Assembly (NCBI GenBank): GCA_017409345.1
Contig: JAFQSX010000005.1
Location: forward strand, 1-64,000
From: Muribaculaceae bacterium
GTDB taxonomy: Bacteria; Bacteroidota; Bacteroidia; Bacteroidales; Muribaculaceae
DNA: 64,000 nt
Direction of reading: 5' to 3'
Below the pieces are notes generated by a model. The model was not told the DNA's origin, ran no database searches, and saw only the letters and a program-made list of their open reading frames with translations. A program made the position numbers and the translations under genes. This document shows positions 43,949-55,600 of the stretch, piece by piece (the stretch's first letter is position 1; each line of letters starts with the position of its first letter).

Positions 43949-44584
43949 ATGGATCGCGTATGTGCTACATTGCGAGAGTATGTTGAACGAGAGATAATTC
44001 CCCGTTATGATGGTTTTGATGCGGGGCATCGTAGAGATCATGTAATGACAGTGATAACTCAAAGTGTGGAACTTGCGCAATATTATGATGTGGATATAAA
44101 TATGGTATATGCTATTGCGGCATATCACGATACCGGATTGATTGCCGGACGAGAGCGTCATCATGTTGTGTCGGGTGAGATTTTGTCGGGTGATGTACAT
44201 TTGCGAAGTTGGTTTGATGAACGACAGATTGATATTATGGCAGAAGCAGTGGTTGATCACCGAGCATCAAATAGTCAAGAGCCACGAACTATATATGGAA
44301 AAATAGTCGCTGAAGCCGATAGAATAATTGATTCAGAAGTAATAGTGCAACGCACGATTCAATATGGGTTGGCTCATTATCCACATCTTGACAAAGAGGG
44401 GCATTATCGTAGATTTATGGAGCATATGAAAGAAAAGTATGCCGAAGGTGGGTATCTAAAATTATGGATTCCACAATCGTCAAATGCTCAACGTTTAAAA
44501 GATTTTCAGCAGAAAATAAAGAATCCTAAAGAATTGCGATTGCTTTTTGAAAAAGAATGGCAGTCATTGACTGCCATATCCTAA
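43949..44584 (+). CDS. HD-domain phosphohydrolase
   Basis: A 211-residue HD superfamily protein. HRRDHVMTV supplies the first His, AAYHDTGL the HD pair, and AEADRIIDSEVIVQRT the distal Asp. A second HD-like VVDHRASN is present between. Substrate unknown; relatives hydrolyse nucleotides or phosphate esters. An in-frame ATG at 43928 would overlap the previous gene by 14 bases; I prefer MDRVCATLREYVE at 43949. Confidence 0.82.
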   Translation: MDRVCATLREYVEREIIPRYDGFDAGHRRDHVMTVITQSVELAQYYDVDINMVYAIAAYHDTGLIAGRERHHVVSGEILSGDVHLRSWFDERQIDIMAEAVVDHRASNSQEPRTIYGKIVAEADRIIDSEVIVQRTIQYGLAHYPHLDKEGHYRRFMEHMKEKYAEGGYLKLWIPQSSNAQRLKDFQQKIKNPKELRLLFEKEWQSLTAIS

Positions 44585-44590
44585 ATTTGG

Positions 44591-44950
44591 TTACCATTCA
44601 TAAGTTACTGCCACTGATTCTAATTGGGAATTGGCGATAGGAGGCGATAGCTTTTCTATTGAAATGACTCCACCTTCAATGAGTGGGAATCGATTAAGTA
44701 TAGCGATGCGTATGCGCTCAATCACATTCTCGATTAGATGAGAAGGTGTTTTCATTGTGCTTTTTATAATGTCAATAACTTCGGCATAATTAATTGTGCC
44801 GGAGAGGCTGTCGTTTATCATTGCACGAGAGATGGGATAGTATAACTTTATGCTAACATTGAAGTCGTTGCCAATGCGATTTTCTTGGTCAAGGACGCCA
44901 TGATAGGCATATACTTTTAACTTATTTATTTCAATACTTCCTTTTGACAT
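44591..44950 (-). CDS. folB: Dihydroneopterin aldolase
   Basis: A 119-residue enzyme of folate synthesis that cleaves dihydroneopterin to 6-hydroxymethyl-dihydropterin and glycolaldehyde. It has YAYHGVLDQENRIGNDFNVS (catalytic Glu and the FxVd strand), TINYAEV, and the C-terminal catalytic lysine in SIEKLSPP. Length is typical. It lies 22 bases after rnr. Confidence 0.93.
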   Translation of the reverse strand: MSKGSIEINKLKVYAYHGVLDQENRIGNDFNVSIKLYYPISRAMINDSLSGTINYAEVIDIIKSTMKTPSHLIENVIERIRIAILNRFPLIEGGVISIEKLSPPIANSQLESVAVTYEW

Positions 44951-44972
44951 GATAGACGTATTTTAGGATTTA

Positions 44973-47210
44973 TTATCTGCTTTTATTCTTTTTGCCTCTA
45001 CCTTTGGGCGTTGGCTTATTGATGGCTTGTGATACAGAAACATTTTTGCCCAACATATCTTCGTCGCGACGAGGATGGCGATCATCAATAATGGCAAAAT
45101 CAATCTGTTTGCGGTCGAGATTGGCTCGTGCTACTTGAATAGTGATTTTATCGCCAAGGCGATAACGGGTATTGGTGTGTCGTCCTACGATGCTATAATT
45201 CTTCTCGTCGAATTCGTAATAGTCGTCGGTTAAATCTCGAATAGGAACCATCCCTTCGCATTTGTTGCTGTCAAGTTCTACGTATAGGCCCCATTCGGTA
45301 ACGCCTGAAATGACTCCATCATACACCTCGCCAAGGTGGTCGGCAAGAAATTCAACTTGTTTGTATTTGATTGATGCTCTTTCGGCATTGGCTGCAAGTT
45401 GTTCCATGCTTGATGAGTGCTTGCATTGGTCTTCGAGTTTGTCGATATTCACACTGCGACCTCCATTGAGGTATTTGTCAAGTAGTCTATGAACCATCAT
45501 GTCGGGATAGCGACGAATGGGAGAGGTAAAGTGGGTGTAATATTCAAATCCCAATCCATAGTGTCCTACATTGACTGTGGTGTATATTGCTTTTGCCATA
45601 GAGCGAATGGCAATGGTCGATAGGAAATTTTCTTCTCCTTTGCCCTTTAGTTCGCTTAACATGCGATTGATTGAGCGATTGATATCTCGCGCCGAGCCTG
45701 AGTCTTTGACTTTGTAGCCAAAAGTGCGTGAAAGTTTTGCGAGTTCCGATAGCTTCTCGGGGTCGGGTTCGTCGTGAACACGATACACAAAAGCTTTCGC
45801 TTTCTTTTTGCCACTGACGCATCCTATCTCGCGAGCCACTATCTTGTTTGCAAGCAACATGAACTCTTCAATGAGTTTGTTGGCATCTTTTGACTCTTTG
45901 AAGAATACACCTATAGGGTGTCCTGTCTCATCAATATCGAAACGCACTTCGCAACGATTGAATTCAACTGATCCATTTTCATAACGCTCTTTGCGTAAAA
46001 TTTTTGCAAGTCGATCAAGAGTGAGGATTTCTTGTGAATATTCACCATATCCTGATTCTATGATTTCTTGTGCTTCTTCATAAGTAAAACGACGATTGCT
46101 TTTGATTACGGTGCGAGTGATTTTGTGATTTATTACACGTGCATTTTCATCCATTTCAAATATACATGAAAATGCTAGTTTTTCTTCATTGGGGCGAAGT
46201 GAACAGATGCCATTGCAAAGATGTTCGGGGAGCATGGGGACAACTCTGTCGACAAGATATACCGATGTGGCACGTGATTCGGCTTCGCGATCAATGATGG
46301 AGCCGGGCTTAACATAATGAGTGACATCGGCAATGTGTACACCTATTTCATAATTGCCATTGGGTAATTTTGTGAGAGAAAGAGCATCGTCAAAGTCTTT
46401 TGCATCGCGAGGGTCGATTGTGAAAGTTGTAGAACCACGCATATCAAGGCGTGAAGCGATGACTTCAGGCGTTATGCCGGCATCAATTTTGTCGGCTGCT
46501 CGTTCTACGGCTTCGGGGTATTTGTAAGGCAAACCATATTCAGCAAGAATTGCATGGATTTCGGCGTTGTTCTCTCCATGTCGTCCAAGAATATCTATGA
46601 TTTCGCCCTTTGGATTTTTGTCTTCCTCTGGCCATTCGGTGATTCGAGCAATTGCTTTGTCTCCGGTTTTGCCGTTTTTGAGTTTTGCTTTAGGAATGAA
46701 TATATCAACGGCAAGGAATTTAGAGTCGGTGAGCAGATAGCCATAATGCTTTTCAACCTTTAGTTGGCCAATGAAAATTTGTTCTTTTTTCTCAATTATT
46801 TCAATAACTTCGGCTTCTGGCTCAGTCCCACGACGATGTGCCGCAATATTAACTTTTACTTTATCACCATTGAGAGCGTGCATAGAGTTGCGCTCTGCAA
46901 CAAAAATGGCTTCTCCGTCATCGTCGGTAATGACACTGTTTTTTCCGTTGCTACGGCGAACAAATGTGCCAATGGCGAAGTTTGTTCGCATGGGGGCTTT
47001 GTATTTGCCCGGAGAAGTTTCGATTAGATCACCATCAAAGGCCAATTCGGCAAGAGTAAGTGCAACGCTGCGTTGCTGTTTGGGTGTTGATGCGCCAATG
47101 GCATGTGATACTTGTTTGTAGTTAAAAGTATTATTTTTTTGTTGATTAATGAACTCTTTTACGAGTTGAGCTAATTTAACTACGCTGTTTTTCTTTGATG
47201 AACGTGCCAT
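44973..47210 (-). CDS. rnr: Ribonuclease R
   Basis: A 745-residue 3'-5' exoribonuclease of the RNB family. N-terminal cold-shock domains (about 60-235), the RNB core with TIDPRDAKDFDDALSL (catalytic aspartates) and YTHFTSPIRRYPDMMVHRLL, and a C-terminal S1 domain (YDGVISGVTEWGLYVELDSN) with a basic tail (PKGRGKKNKSR). I use the ATG at 47210; an upstream TTG gives two more residues. Single large gene ahead of folB. Confidence 0.95.
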   Translation of the reverse strand: MARSSKKNSVVKLAQLVKEFINQQKNNTFNYKQVSHAIGASTPKQQRSVALTLAELAFDGDLIETSPGKYKAPMRTNFAIGTFVRRSNGKNSVITDDDGEAIFVAERNSMHALNGDKVKVNIAAHRRGTEPEAEVIEIIEKKEQIFIGQLKVEKHYGYLLTDSKFLAVDIFIPKAKLKNGKTGDKAIARITEWPEEDKNPKGEIIDILGRHGENNAEIHAILAEYGLPYKYPEAVERAADKIDAGITPEVIASRLDMRGSTTFTIDPRDAKDFDDALSLTKLPNGNYEIGVHIADVTHYVKPGSIIDREAESRATSVYLVDRVVPMLPEHLCNGICSLRPNEEKLAFSCIFEMDENARVINHKITRTVIKSNRRFTYEEAQEIIESGYGEYSQEILTLDRLAKILRKERYENGSVEFNRCEVRFDIDETGHPIGVFFKESKDANKLIEEFMLLANKIVAREIGCVSGKKKAKAFVYRVHDEPDPEKLSELAKLSRTFGYKVKDSGSARDINRSINRMLSELKGKGEENFLSTIAIRSMAKAIYTTVNVGHYGLGFEYYTHFTSPIRRYPDMMVHRLLDKYLNGGRSVNIDKLEDQCKHSSSMEQLAANAERASIKYKQVEFLADHLGEVYDGVISGVTEWGLYVELDSNKCEGMVPIRDLTDDYYEFDEKNYSIVGRHTNTRYRLGDKITIQVARANLDRKQIDFAIIDDRHPRRDEDMLGKNVSVSQAINKPTPKGRGKKNKSR

Positions 47211-47237
47211 AATCAAATTGTTGTTTAGTGGTTAACA

Positions 47238-47268
47238 AAAAACGCGCCGTAAAGTTGCGGCGCGTTTT
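47238..47268 (-). terminator. Rho-independent terminator of gyrB
   Basis: An 11-bp perfect stem (47239-47249 with 47258-47268, AAAACGCGCCG) with an eight-base loop. On the minus strand it ends in CGCGTTTTTTG. Confidence 0.88.
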
Positions 47269-47278
47269 ATATTGTGAA

Positions 47279-49210
47279 TTACGCGTCGATGTTAGCGTAA
47301 TTAGCGTTAGCTTCGATGAAGTCGCGTCGCGGAGCCACATCTTCGCCCATAAGCATCGAGAAGATGCGGTCGGCTTCGGCGGCGTCACTGATGTTGACTT
47401 GCTTCAACATTCGCTGTTCGGGGTCCATGGTGGTGTCGCGAAGTTCTTCGGCGCTCATTTCACCAAGACCTTTATAGCGTTGAACCTTAGTTTTGTCGCC
47501 ATGGCGAGCAATGAATTGTTGCACTTGGAGGTCGGTCCAGCAGTATTCCTCAACTTTGCCACGGCTACATTTATACAACGGGGGAGTGGCTAGATAGAGG
47601 TATCCGTTTTCGATAATCGGACGCATGCGACGGAAGAAGAATGTCATCAACAATGTTGCAATGTGGCTACCATCGACATCGGCATCGGTCATAATGATAA
47701 TCTTATGATAAGCGAGGCGAGATAGATTTACTTGAGTTTTATCTTCTTCGGTGCCAATCGTTACACGCATAGCGCGGAAAAGGTTGGCGATTTCTTCGTT
47801 GTCAAATATTTTGTGTTCCATAGCCTTTTCCACATTGAGGATTTTACCACGCAATGGAAGGATAGCTTGGAATGTGCGATCACGACCTTGTTTTGCTGTG
47901 CCGCCTGCAGAGTCCCCTTCGACAATGAATAATTCGCAATCTTCGGCGGTGCGTGATGAGCAGTCGGCAAGTTTGCCTGGTAGACCACCGCCGCTAAGAG
48001 GTGATTTGCGGAGGATTTTTGCGCGGGCATTATATGCTGCATGGCGTGCTTGTGCGGCAACGATAACTTTTTCAACGATAGTTTTCGCTTGCTTTGGATG
48101 CTCTTCAAGGTAATTGCGAAGGGCTTCGCTCACGGCTTGTTGTACGGCTCCGATAACTTCGTTGTTCCCAAGTTTTGTTTTTGTTTGACCTTCAAATTGA
48201 GGTTCCATTACTTTTACCGAAATAACGGCTGTTACGCCTTGACGGAAGTCGTCGCTCGCAATCTCAATCTTGATTTTGTCGAGCATTTTGTTGTCTTCGG
48301 CATATTTCTTCAATGTTGCAGTCAAACCGCGACGGAAACCGGTTAAGTGAGTACCACCTTCAATGGTGTTGATGTTGTTTACATAAGAGTAAACATTTTC
48401 GTTGAAGGTGTTGTTGTAGGTCAATGCCACTTCAACAGGAATACCTTGACGCTCGGTGTTGAGGTGGATTACATCGTCGATAAGTGATTCTTTGTTGCCA
48501 TCAATATATTCAACAAATTCGCGAAGGCCATCTTGAGAGTAGAATGTTTCGTTTTTAGCTACCCCGTTTTCGTCAACTACACGTTTGTCGGTCAATTTCA
48601 AAGTTATGCCGGCGTTAAGGAATGCTAAATCGCGAAGACGATTTGCAAGGGTGTTGTAGTCATAGACGGTTTCGGTGAAAATTGAGCTATCGGGCAAGAA
48701 TGTGACACTTGTTCCTGTGTGGTCGGTGTCGCCTACAACGCGAAGCTCGGTTGTGGGTTTACCATAGGCATATTCTTGAACGTGAATTTTGCCACCTCGA
48801 TGCACTTCGGCTTTTAGGTATGATGAAAGCGCATTTACACACGACACACCCACACCATGGAGACCACCCGACACTTTGTAAGAGCCTTTGTCGAATTTAC
48901 CTCCGGCGTGAAGCACTGTCAATACTACTTCAAGCGCGCTTTTGTTTTCTTTTTCGTGCATGTCGACGGGAATACCGCGACCATTGTCGATAACTGTAAT
49001 TGAGTTGTTTTCATTGATTGTGACATCAATATTGTTGGCGTGACCGGCAAGGGCTTCGTCGATTGAGTTATCGACTACTTCATATACCAAGTGGTGTAGC
49101 CCTTTGACGCTAATGTCGCCAATGTACATTGCAGGACGTTTGCGCACTGCTTCCAAACCTTCAAGGACCTGGATATTACTGGCGCTATATTCCTCTTCTA
49201 ATTCTGCCAT
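47279..49210 (-). CDS. gyrB: DNA gyrase subunit B
   Basis: A 643-residue type IIA topoisomerase subunit supplying ATP hydrolysis. The GHKL ATPase domain has VYEVVDNSIDEALAGH, VIDNGRGIPVD and GGLHGVGVSCVNALS. The transducer and TOPRIM domains carry LIVEGDSAGGTAKQGRD and IIMTDADVDGSHI. The C-terminus has RYKGLGEMSAEELRDTTMDP. The parE paralogue usually begins differently, so gyrB is favoured. gyrA is not adjacent. Confidence 0.95.
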   Translation of the reverse strand: MAELEEEYSASNIQVLEGLEAVRKRPAMYIGDISVKGLHHLVYEVVDNSIDEALAGHANNIDVTINENNSITVIDNGRGIPVDMHEKENKSALEVVLTVLHAGGKFDKGSYKVSGGLHGVGVSCVNALSSYLKAEVHRGGKIHVQEYAYGKPTTELRVVGDTDHTGTSVTFLPDSSIFTETVYDYNTLANRLRDLAFLNAGITLKLTDKRVVDENGVAKNETFYSQDGLREFVEYIDGNKESLIDDVIHLNTERQGIPVEVALTYNNTFNENVYSYVNNINTIEGGTHLTGFRRGLTATLKKYAEDNKMLDKIKIEIASDDFRQGVTAVISVKVMEPQFEGQTKTKLGNNEVIGAVQQAVSEALRNYLEEHPKQAKTIVEKVIVAAQARHAAYNARAKILRKSPLSGGGLPGKLADCSSRTAEDCELFIVEGDSAGGTAKQGRDRTFQAILPLRGKILNVEKAMEHKIFDNEEIANLFRAMRVTIGTEEDKTQVNLSRLAYHKIIIMTDADVDGSHIATLLMTFFFRRMRPIIENGYLYLATPPLYKCSRGKVEEYCWTDLQVQQFIARHGDKTKVQRYKGLGEMSAEELRDTTMDPEQRMLKQVNISDAAEADRIFSMLMGEDVAPRRDFIEANANYANIDA

Positions 49211-49290
49211 AAATTTGGAGTATTATTTTATTGTTTTTTCTTTTAAATCTTGTGTTGTGAGGACTGATGAAATTCCTACTTTTCAGGTAA

Positions 49291-49321
49291 CAAAGATACT
49301 AAAAAAATGCTTTTTGACAAA
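49291..49321 (-). promoter_or_regulatory. Promoter of gyrB
   Basis: On the minus strand: TTTG at 49318-49321, a 19-base spacer and TATCTTTG at 49291-49298. The predicted leader is about 75 bases. Confidence 0.72.
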
Positions 49322-49407
49322 ATTTTTTTCACATAGAATGGACTCCTTTTTTAGATATTGCAAAATATAACTTAATAGTGAAAAAATGTAAAATAACATA
49401 AGGCTCT

Positions 49408-49439
49408 ATTGCACGATTAAAAAATAGTGTCTACCTTTG
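49408..49439 (+). promoter_or_regulatory. Promoter of tRNA-Pro
   Basis: ATTG at 49408-49411, a 20-base spacer and TACCTTTG at 49432-49439, about 20 bases before the tRNA. Confidence 0.78.
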
Positions 49440-49458
49440 CACCGCTTTTGAAGCAAAC

Positions 49459-49533
49459 CGGGGTGTAGCTCAGCCAGGTTAGAGTACGCGTCTGGGGGGC
49501 GTGTGGTCGGAAGTTCGAATCTTCTCACCCCGA
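49459..49533 (+). tRNA. tRNA-Pro (anticodon GGG)
   Basis: Acceptor CGGGGTG pairs with CACCCCG plus discriminator A. D-arm GCTC/GAGT, an anticodon arm with loop CTGGGGG (anticodon GGG at 49494-49496), and a T-arm with AGTTCGAATCT follow. CCA is not encoded. An accessory gene starts 83 bases beyond its 3' end. Confidence 0.93.
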
Positions 49534-49540
49534 CTGGCTA

Positions 49541-49575
49541 AATAGGCTCAACGATTTCGTTGAGCCTATTTTTGT
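49541..49575 (+). terminator. Rho-independent terminator of tRNA-Pro
   Basis: A perfect 14-bp stem (49541-49554 with 49557-49570, AATAGGCTCAACGA) and a TTTTTG tail. It is intact between the tRNA and the polyvalent gene. Confidence 0.88.
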
Positions 49576-49615
49576 ATATGTAAGACGTTATAGGAAAGGC
49601 GAGGGACGAGAGGCG

Positions 49616-52600
49616 ATGGCGAGAGAGTCTGCAAGTGCTCAAGTGATTGAGCAAGTGCCAAGCACTCAAGTGACCGAGGTGGCAGAGGAGTCAACCGAGC
49701 GACCGATGGAGATTGCTCCGGGAGTGGCAGTGCGTGTGGGAGGTGTTGCCGGTGTTGCAACGTCATTCCCTGAAGATGGGAAGGTGATAGTTGAAACCGA
49801 AGATGGGAAAATTCTTCCATACGATGAAAGTGAGGTGGAAGTTGTTGGAGAGACGACTGAGACCACTGGTACAACTGAGACAACTATGTCGGATGGGTCT
49901 AATGAGTCTGCTGAGGTTGATGATAATGGTCGTCCATTTATTGTTTCTTCGAATGGGACAACTACCTTTGGCGAGATTACAGAAGATACCGGATTGCCAT
50001 CAGCTCCGATAAAGTTAAGCGAGGGCTATCAAGATGAAAATGGCAAAGGTTATGGCTTGGCACATATTGAGGCGAACTACGGAAAGCAAATTAGGGGTGC
50101 GGGATTTAAATCTGTTGAAGAATTTGTGAGATTTGTTGCCGAGAATTATGATGGGAACGACATAAGGGTAGGCAATCCAAGAGGAGACGGTAATATTACT
50201 TATTTAATACAAGTAAAGGATAAGTATGATAACACTTTGTTTATTGAATTGTCTAGAGATGGGTCTTATTGGAATGTGAATAGTGGAGGTGTGTTCCGAA
50301 AAGGATATTCTGATAAAAAGGAAACGGTTGTCAAGACCGAACCCCAACAACCGAATAATGCCGTTTCGCCAGACTCTTCGCTTTCTGAAGTTGGTAACGA
50401 AGGCATTTCAACAACAGAACCCAACGGCGAGTCTCCCGTTTCACAAGGCGAAGATAGTGAAAATAAATCGGATATGCAAGAGGGTGGTGTCAATTCACAG
50501 GCTATTCCGGTAGATGCGAAAGGGGAGCCGATGTATGAGAGTGCACCGGTGGAGGCTACTATTGCGGATATATATAATGACCCTGACCTCGATGAGGAGG
50601 AGGCTGATGCTTTTGTGCAGGCTAAAATAGATGGGGCAACAAAGCGCATTGCTCAACTTGAGAAGAAAAAACCGAAGATGGGTGAGAGCAAGGTTGCTTT
50701 CAAGGAGGCAAAAGCGAAATGGCGTGAGCAGTTGGAAGCAGAACAAGCGTCGTTGGCATATTGGCAAGGAGTGCAAGAGGCGCGAGCGAAGGAATCTACC
50801 GCCTCCCCCTTAACCCCTCAGTCCTACGGACAGCCCCCCTATCAAAGCAGGGGGGCAATAACTCCTCCTATTGCTGCGCAACCGGGAGGAGAGTTAGACA
50901 CCAATGGAGAAATGGGAGAGATAGGAGAAATGTCTGCTGAGGCTGAAGGTGATGATGTGAGTGAACGAGACTCTAAGGTCGATAAGGGTACTAATGTCGC
51001 TGAGGAGGGCAGTGTCACAGAAGGGACAGTTGAGGAGGAAACTCCTATTGTAGAGGAACAAACACAAGAGGAGACAGGGGAACTGACCACCTCTCCCTTA
51101 CAGGATTCTGCTCAGTCGCAAGCGAGTGGAGGGTTAAGCGAGGATTTAGCTGAAGTTGTCGGGGAGACTGATAGGTTGCTTGCTGAGAAAGGGCGAGCGA
51201 TGGAGGCATATCTCCGAGCCGAGGAGGAATCTGATAGAAAAGCGAAGTTTGCCGATAATTTACAAGCCGTTATCGCATTGGAGACTTATGCGATGGGGTT
51301 GAGTGATGAGCAGTTGGCGGCATTGCAAACGCATTATGGCAAAGGAGAAGTGAGGGAAATAGACGATGAGATTAGTCGTCGAGAAGCAAACAAAGGGAAG
51401 AGTACTCAATATGACGAGTTGTTGTCGAAACAATATCCGATAGAGCGTAAGGCGAGAAAGGGGACAGGGAAACTCGAAGATGCGTTGAGCAAAGATGTGA
51501 CACGACCGGTGATGACGGGAGTGTATCATGATGAAGATGGTTATGCTGTGGCTACTGATGCGAAGGTGTTGGTGGCAGACAAAAGGGAGTATAACGGACG
51601 CAAGAAGGGCAAGATAATCGGCAAAGATGGAAAGGAGATACCGGGCAATTATCCAAAATGGAAACTTGCGATACCGGCAGAAACGGAAGCGTTGCCAATA
51701 GATTTGCAAGATTTGTCGGGCTTTATCGGAGGAGTAAAGGCTAAACTGAAAGAGAACGGCATCAAGCCAAAGGACTATGGCAAGGCAGTGGTAATGATAA
51801 AGACCGGAAGCGGAACGATAGTCTATTATCCTGTTGATGCATTAGAAACATGGCTCAATGGCGCTATGCGATTGGGTGCAACCGGAAGTGATGTCGGAGT
51901 ATCTGAAAGGAATGGATTTATTGTAGCCAAGACCAAGAATGGTGTTGCCATGTTGGCATCGAAAGGGGGATTGGCATATAATGATACCGGCATTGTCTAT
52001 GAGGTAAATCCTTCACCATCGACCCCTCAGTCGCAAGGCGACAGCTCCCCTGCCCTTAGGGGAGCACTTGAGATGCAAGTGGGAGATGGCGTAATGGAAA
52101 ATGCGACCGATGCACAACGATTGGCTACTGAAGCGGTGATAACTTCTCTTGAGGCGAGTGGCATTGAGGTTGTAGAAGCGAGTGATGCTATGGCGGAGGC
52201 TGTGATGGGAATGGGAGGTTCTACACATGAGATTGAACTTCAAGCCGTCAATGACAAATTTAATGCAGAACTTCAGCAGCAAATAGACGGGACATTACCC
52301 AAGGGTCATGTTTATAGTTTAGGTTATCCAAGTGCGATATTGCGAAGTGCAGGATTACCCAATCTACCAATAGAGCTTGCATCAAGCCGATTGTCGGATA
52401 AGAGTATGCAAGAGAATCACCCATTTGAATTAAGCGAGATAGAGGGACTTGTTAACGCTATACAAAACCCATTAGCGGTGTTCCGAAGTGCAACACATAT
52501 CGGTAGTTATGTTGTGTTGACCGAGATTGAGCATAAAGGGAAGAACTTTGTCGTAGCCATTGAGGCTAACCGTAAGCAAGGACGGTTAGAGGTTAATAGT

Positions 52601-55600
52601 GTTCGTAGCATACACTATCGCAGTTCAAATACCCACATAGCAAATTGGATAAAAGATGACTTGATGGAGTATGCCGATAAAAAAAGAATGTCTGAATGGA
52701 TTTCCAAACAGCGGTACAATTCCGCTGACGTTAGAAACTTATTCAGACACGTTGCAAAGGTAGTACAAAATTTTGAAAATCCCAAAATCGAGGCACAAAT
52801 AGTTTACCATGGCAGTGGTGCGAAGTTTGATGCGTTTGACCACAGCCACATGGGCCAGGGCGAAGGAGCGCAAGCCTATGGCTGGGGAACTTATGTGACC
52901 GAGGTAGAAGGTATAGGTAAACAGTATGCAAACACAATGCGAGATAAAGCAATAACGGATAAGCACAGAGAAAATGCAATTATAAATAATCTTGCTCGGC
53001 AAGTATTAGCTTCAAATAATGGCAATAAGGCAGAAATTCTTGAATATCTTCGAGGTTTGCTTAACGAATCCTGGAGTGATAAAAAACGTGTTAGAGCACA
53101 AATAAAGATAATCGAAATAGGAAAATTCTTGCCCGAAACAAAAATTAAGGCACAGCTTTACACAGTAGAAATCCCTGAGGATAATGGGAGCAATTATTTG
53201 TATCATGATAAGGTGATGGCAAATAATGTCATTGCCGACGTGAAACGACGATTGTATGATATACTTTCACAAGGTCAATACAAGGGTGCAGAACGAGAGT
53301 TGCGCGAAGAACTCGATGAAGTGTTTGTTTCAGGATTAGAGGGAGATGTGTTGTATAACAATGTATCGGCTTATCTTGGTGGTGATAAGCAAGCGAGTCA
53401 GCTCTTTAACGAAATGGGCTTTGTGGGAATAAAATACCCGGCACAATATACAACCGGAGGCAGAACCGATGGCAAGAGCAATTATGTAATCTTCAATGAG
53501 GCTGATGCCAAGATTACCAGCCGGGTGGAATTTTTGAAGACTCCGCAGGGAGTGGTTTATGGATGGACTGACGGGAAGAAGGTTTATCTCACTAAGGAGG
53601 GTATGAATCCTGAGACACCTATCCATGAATATACTCACCTATGGGCGAGAGCGATGATGCAGGGTAATGCCGAGGGTTGGCAGAGCGTTAAGGATTTGCT
53701 TCGTGGCACACCTATATGGAATGAGGTGATGAGCGATGCCAACTATGCGGATATTCATGGTGATGAAGATGCGGTTGCGAGTGAGTGTTTGGCTCGCTTG
53801 AGTGGCAAGGAGAATGCCAAGCGCATGGAGGCAGAGGCTCGCAAGATGATTGATGAGGCAAAAGGAGTGTTTGCCAAGGCTGATGCCGTGACGCTTGTGG
53901 AGCGCATGAAAAAGGCGTTGCAAGAGTTTTGGAATTGGGTAGGGAAGAACCTATTTGACATCAAGAGCTTCGGCAGTATCGAGGAGGTGACCGACCGAGT
54001 GCTCTATGATTTAATTCATAATTCACAATTCATAATTCATAATTCGGAGTTGCCGGGGATTGAAAAGCAGATTATCGGAGAGAGGGGAGCGAGTGCTCTT
54101 GATAAAGCAGATGAGGCGACTCATAGAATGGATAATCTTGGGGTGGCACGAGAAATGGAGGCCGATGGTAAAGATGCGAAGGCTATCCGTATGGCCACCG
54201 GTTGGGAGCGAGGCGCTGACGGCAAGTGGCGATATGAGATAGAGGATTATTCTATAAAAGAAGAAAAAATCGACTTTATTACAAACCAATTAGACTATAA
54301 AAATACGGCGACAATAATATTGAAAGACTTACTTGAAGATGCACAAGGCTTGTTTGCAGCTTATCCAGAATTGCGAAATATGCGAGTCGTCATAAAAAAA
54401 GACAGCAGTGTAATAGGTCAAGGAGAATTACAATGGTATGATGCAGTTTATGACAGACAAATTGTATTAAATGAAACTGCTATAATAAGTCATTTTGCGA
54501 AATCGGCTCTTGAACGTTATGGTAAAGCTGACGTAGGAATAATTCGGATCAAACAAGGATATGATCCAACGACAAAAGAAAAATTTACTAATGAAGCCGA
54601 TAAACAAGAGGCCTTGAAGACATATATTGAGATGATGAACGAGGCACTGCTTGATTATCACCGCTTTAAGAGCAAAAATAAGGATATAGCAACGAGTATT
54701 TTAACTCACGAGATACAGCATGCAATACAGTTCATTGAGGGTTTTGCCCGAGGGTCGTCACCAAAGGAGTTTGCCGATGTAAGGGGTGCGGTTATAGATA
54801 GTATAGATTTTATGACCAATGGAGATTTATTAAAAGGTAATTCAATTAGTAATTCTCAGAGTCTGCGAGATGCATTGAATAAGAAAATTCCGTACACAAA
54901 TATTTCCCTTAAAGAGGGCTATATTGATAATTTGCAAAAAGTAGCTCGCAAATATGGCTATGACAATATAGATGCTCTTGTTGATGATTTTGAAAAAATG
55001 CCGTCAGCCTTTGAGCAATATCACCGTACCGCAGGTGAAGTAGAGGCGCGAAATGCGTCGGCACGCATGGGCATGAGTGCCGACGAGCGCAGAGCGACGC
55101 TGTTGAGTGAGACAGAGGACGTGGCACGAGAAGACCAAATATTCTTGATGGAGAATAGTGGCGTGAGTGCGATGGCTGAAGGCGAAATAAATGATTTGAT
55201 TTCTCAAATGAAAGCAAATGCTTCAGTTGAACCTATTGTTGAAATTTCCGAAGAGAATTGGGTAGATAAGATTGTAACACCCATTGGCGAGGTTAAGATG
55301 GGGGAACATCAAAAGTCAAAACTATTCAACAAGGGACGAGAAAAACAATACGGAATGTTGCTTGAGACATTAAGTAACCCCGATATTGTATTAGAGGAAC
55401 AAAGCAAAGAAGATACAACGCATGAAAGGGATTCGGTATATCTTTTCATTAAGACATTCCAAAAAGAAGATGGCTCAAAATATGTTCATTTTGAGAGTGT
55501 AACGGTCAAACAAGATGGATTGGAAGTTTCGATTAGTTCTCATATTATAAGAGAGAACCAGTTGAGAAATAAAATGAAGAGTGATAGATTGCTTTATAAA

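Noticed and set aside
47732-48346. Several long frames antisense to gyrB and rnr
   Set aside because: They are shadows of the strongly supported genes on the other strand, with no start context or family match.
53546-53960. Rhs or contact-dependent toxin tip in place of a polyvalent protein
   Set aside because: There are no YD repeats, no filamentous-haemagglutinin repeats and no signal peptide; the mix of enzymatic modules fits polyvalent proteins better.
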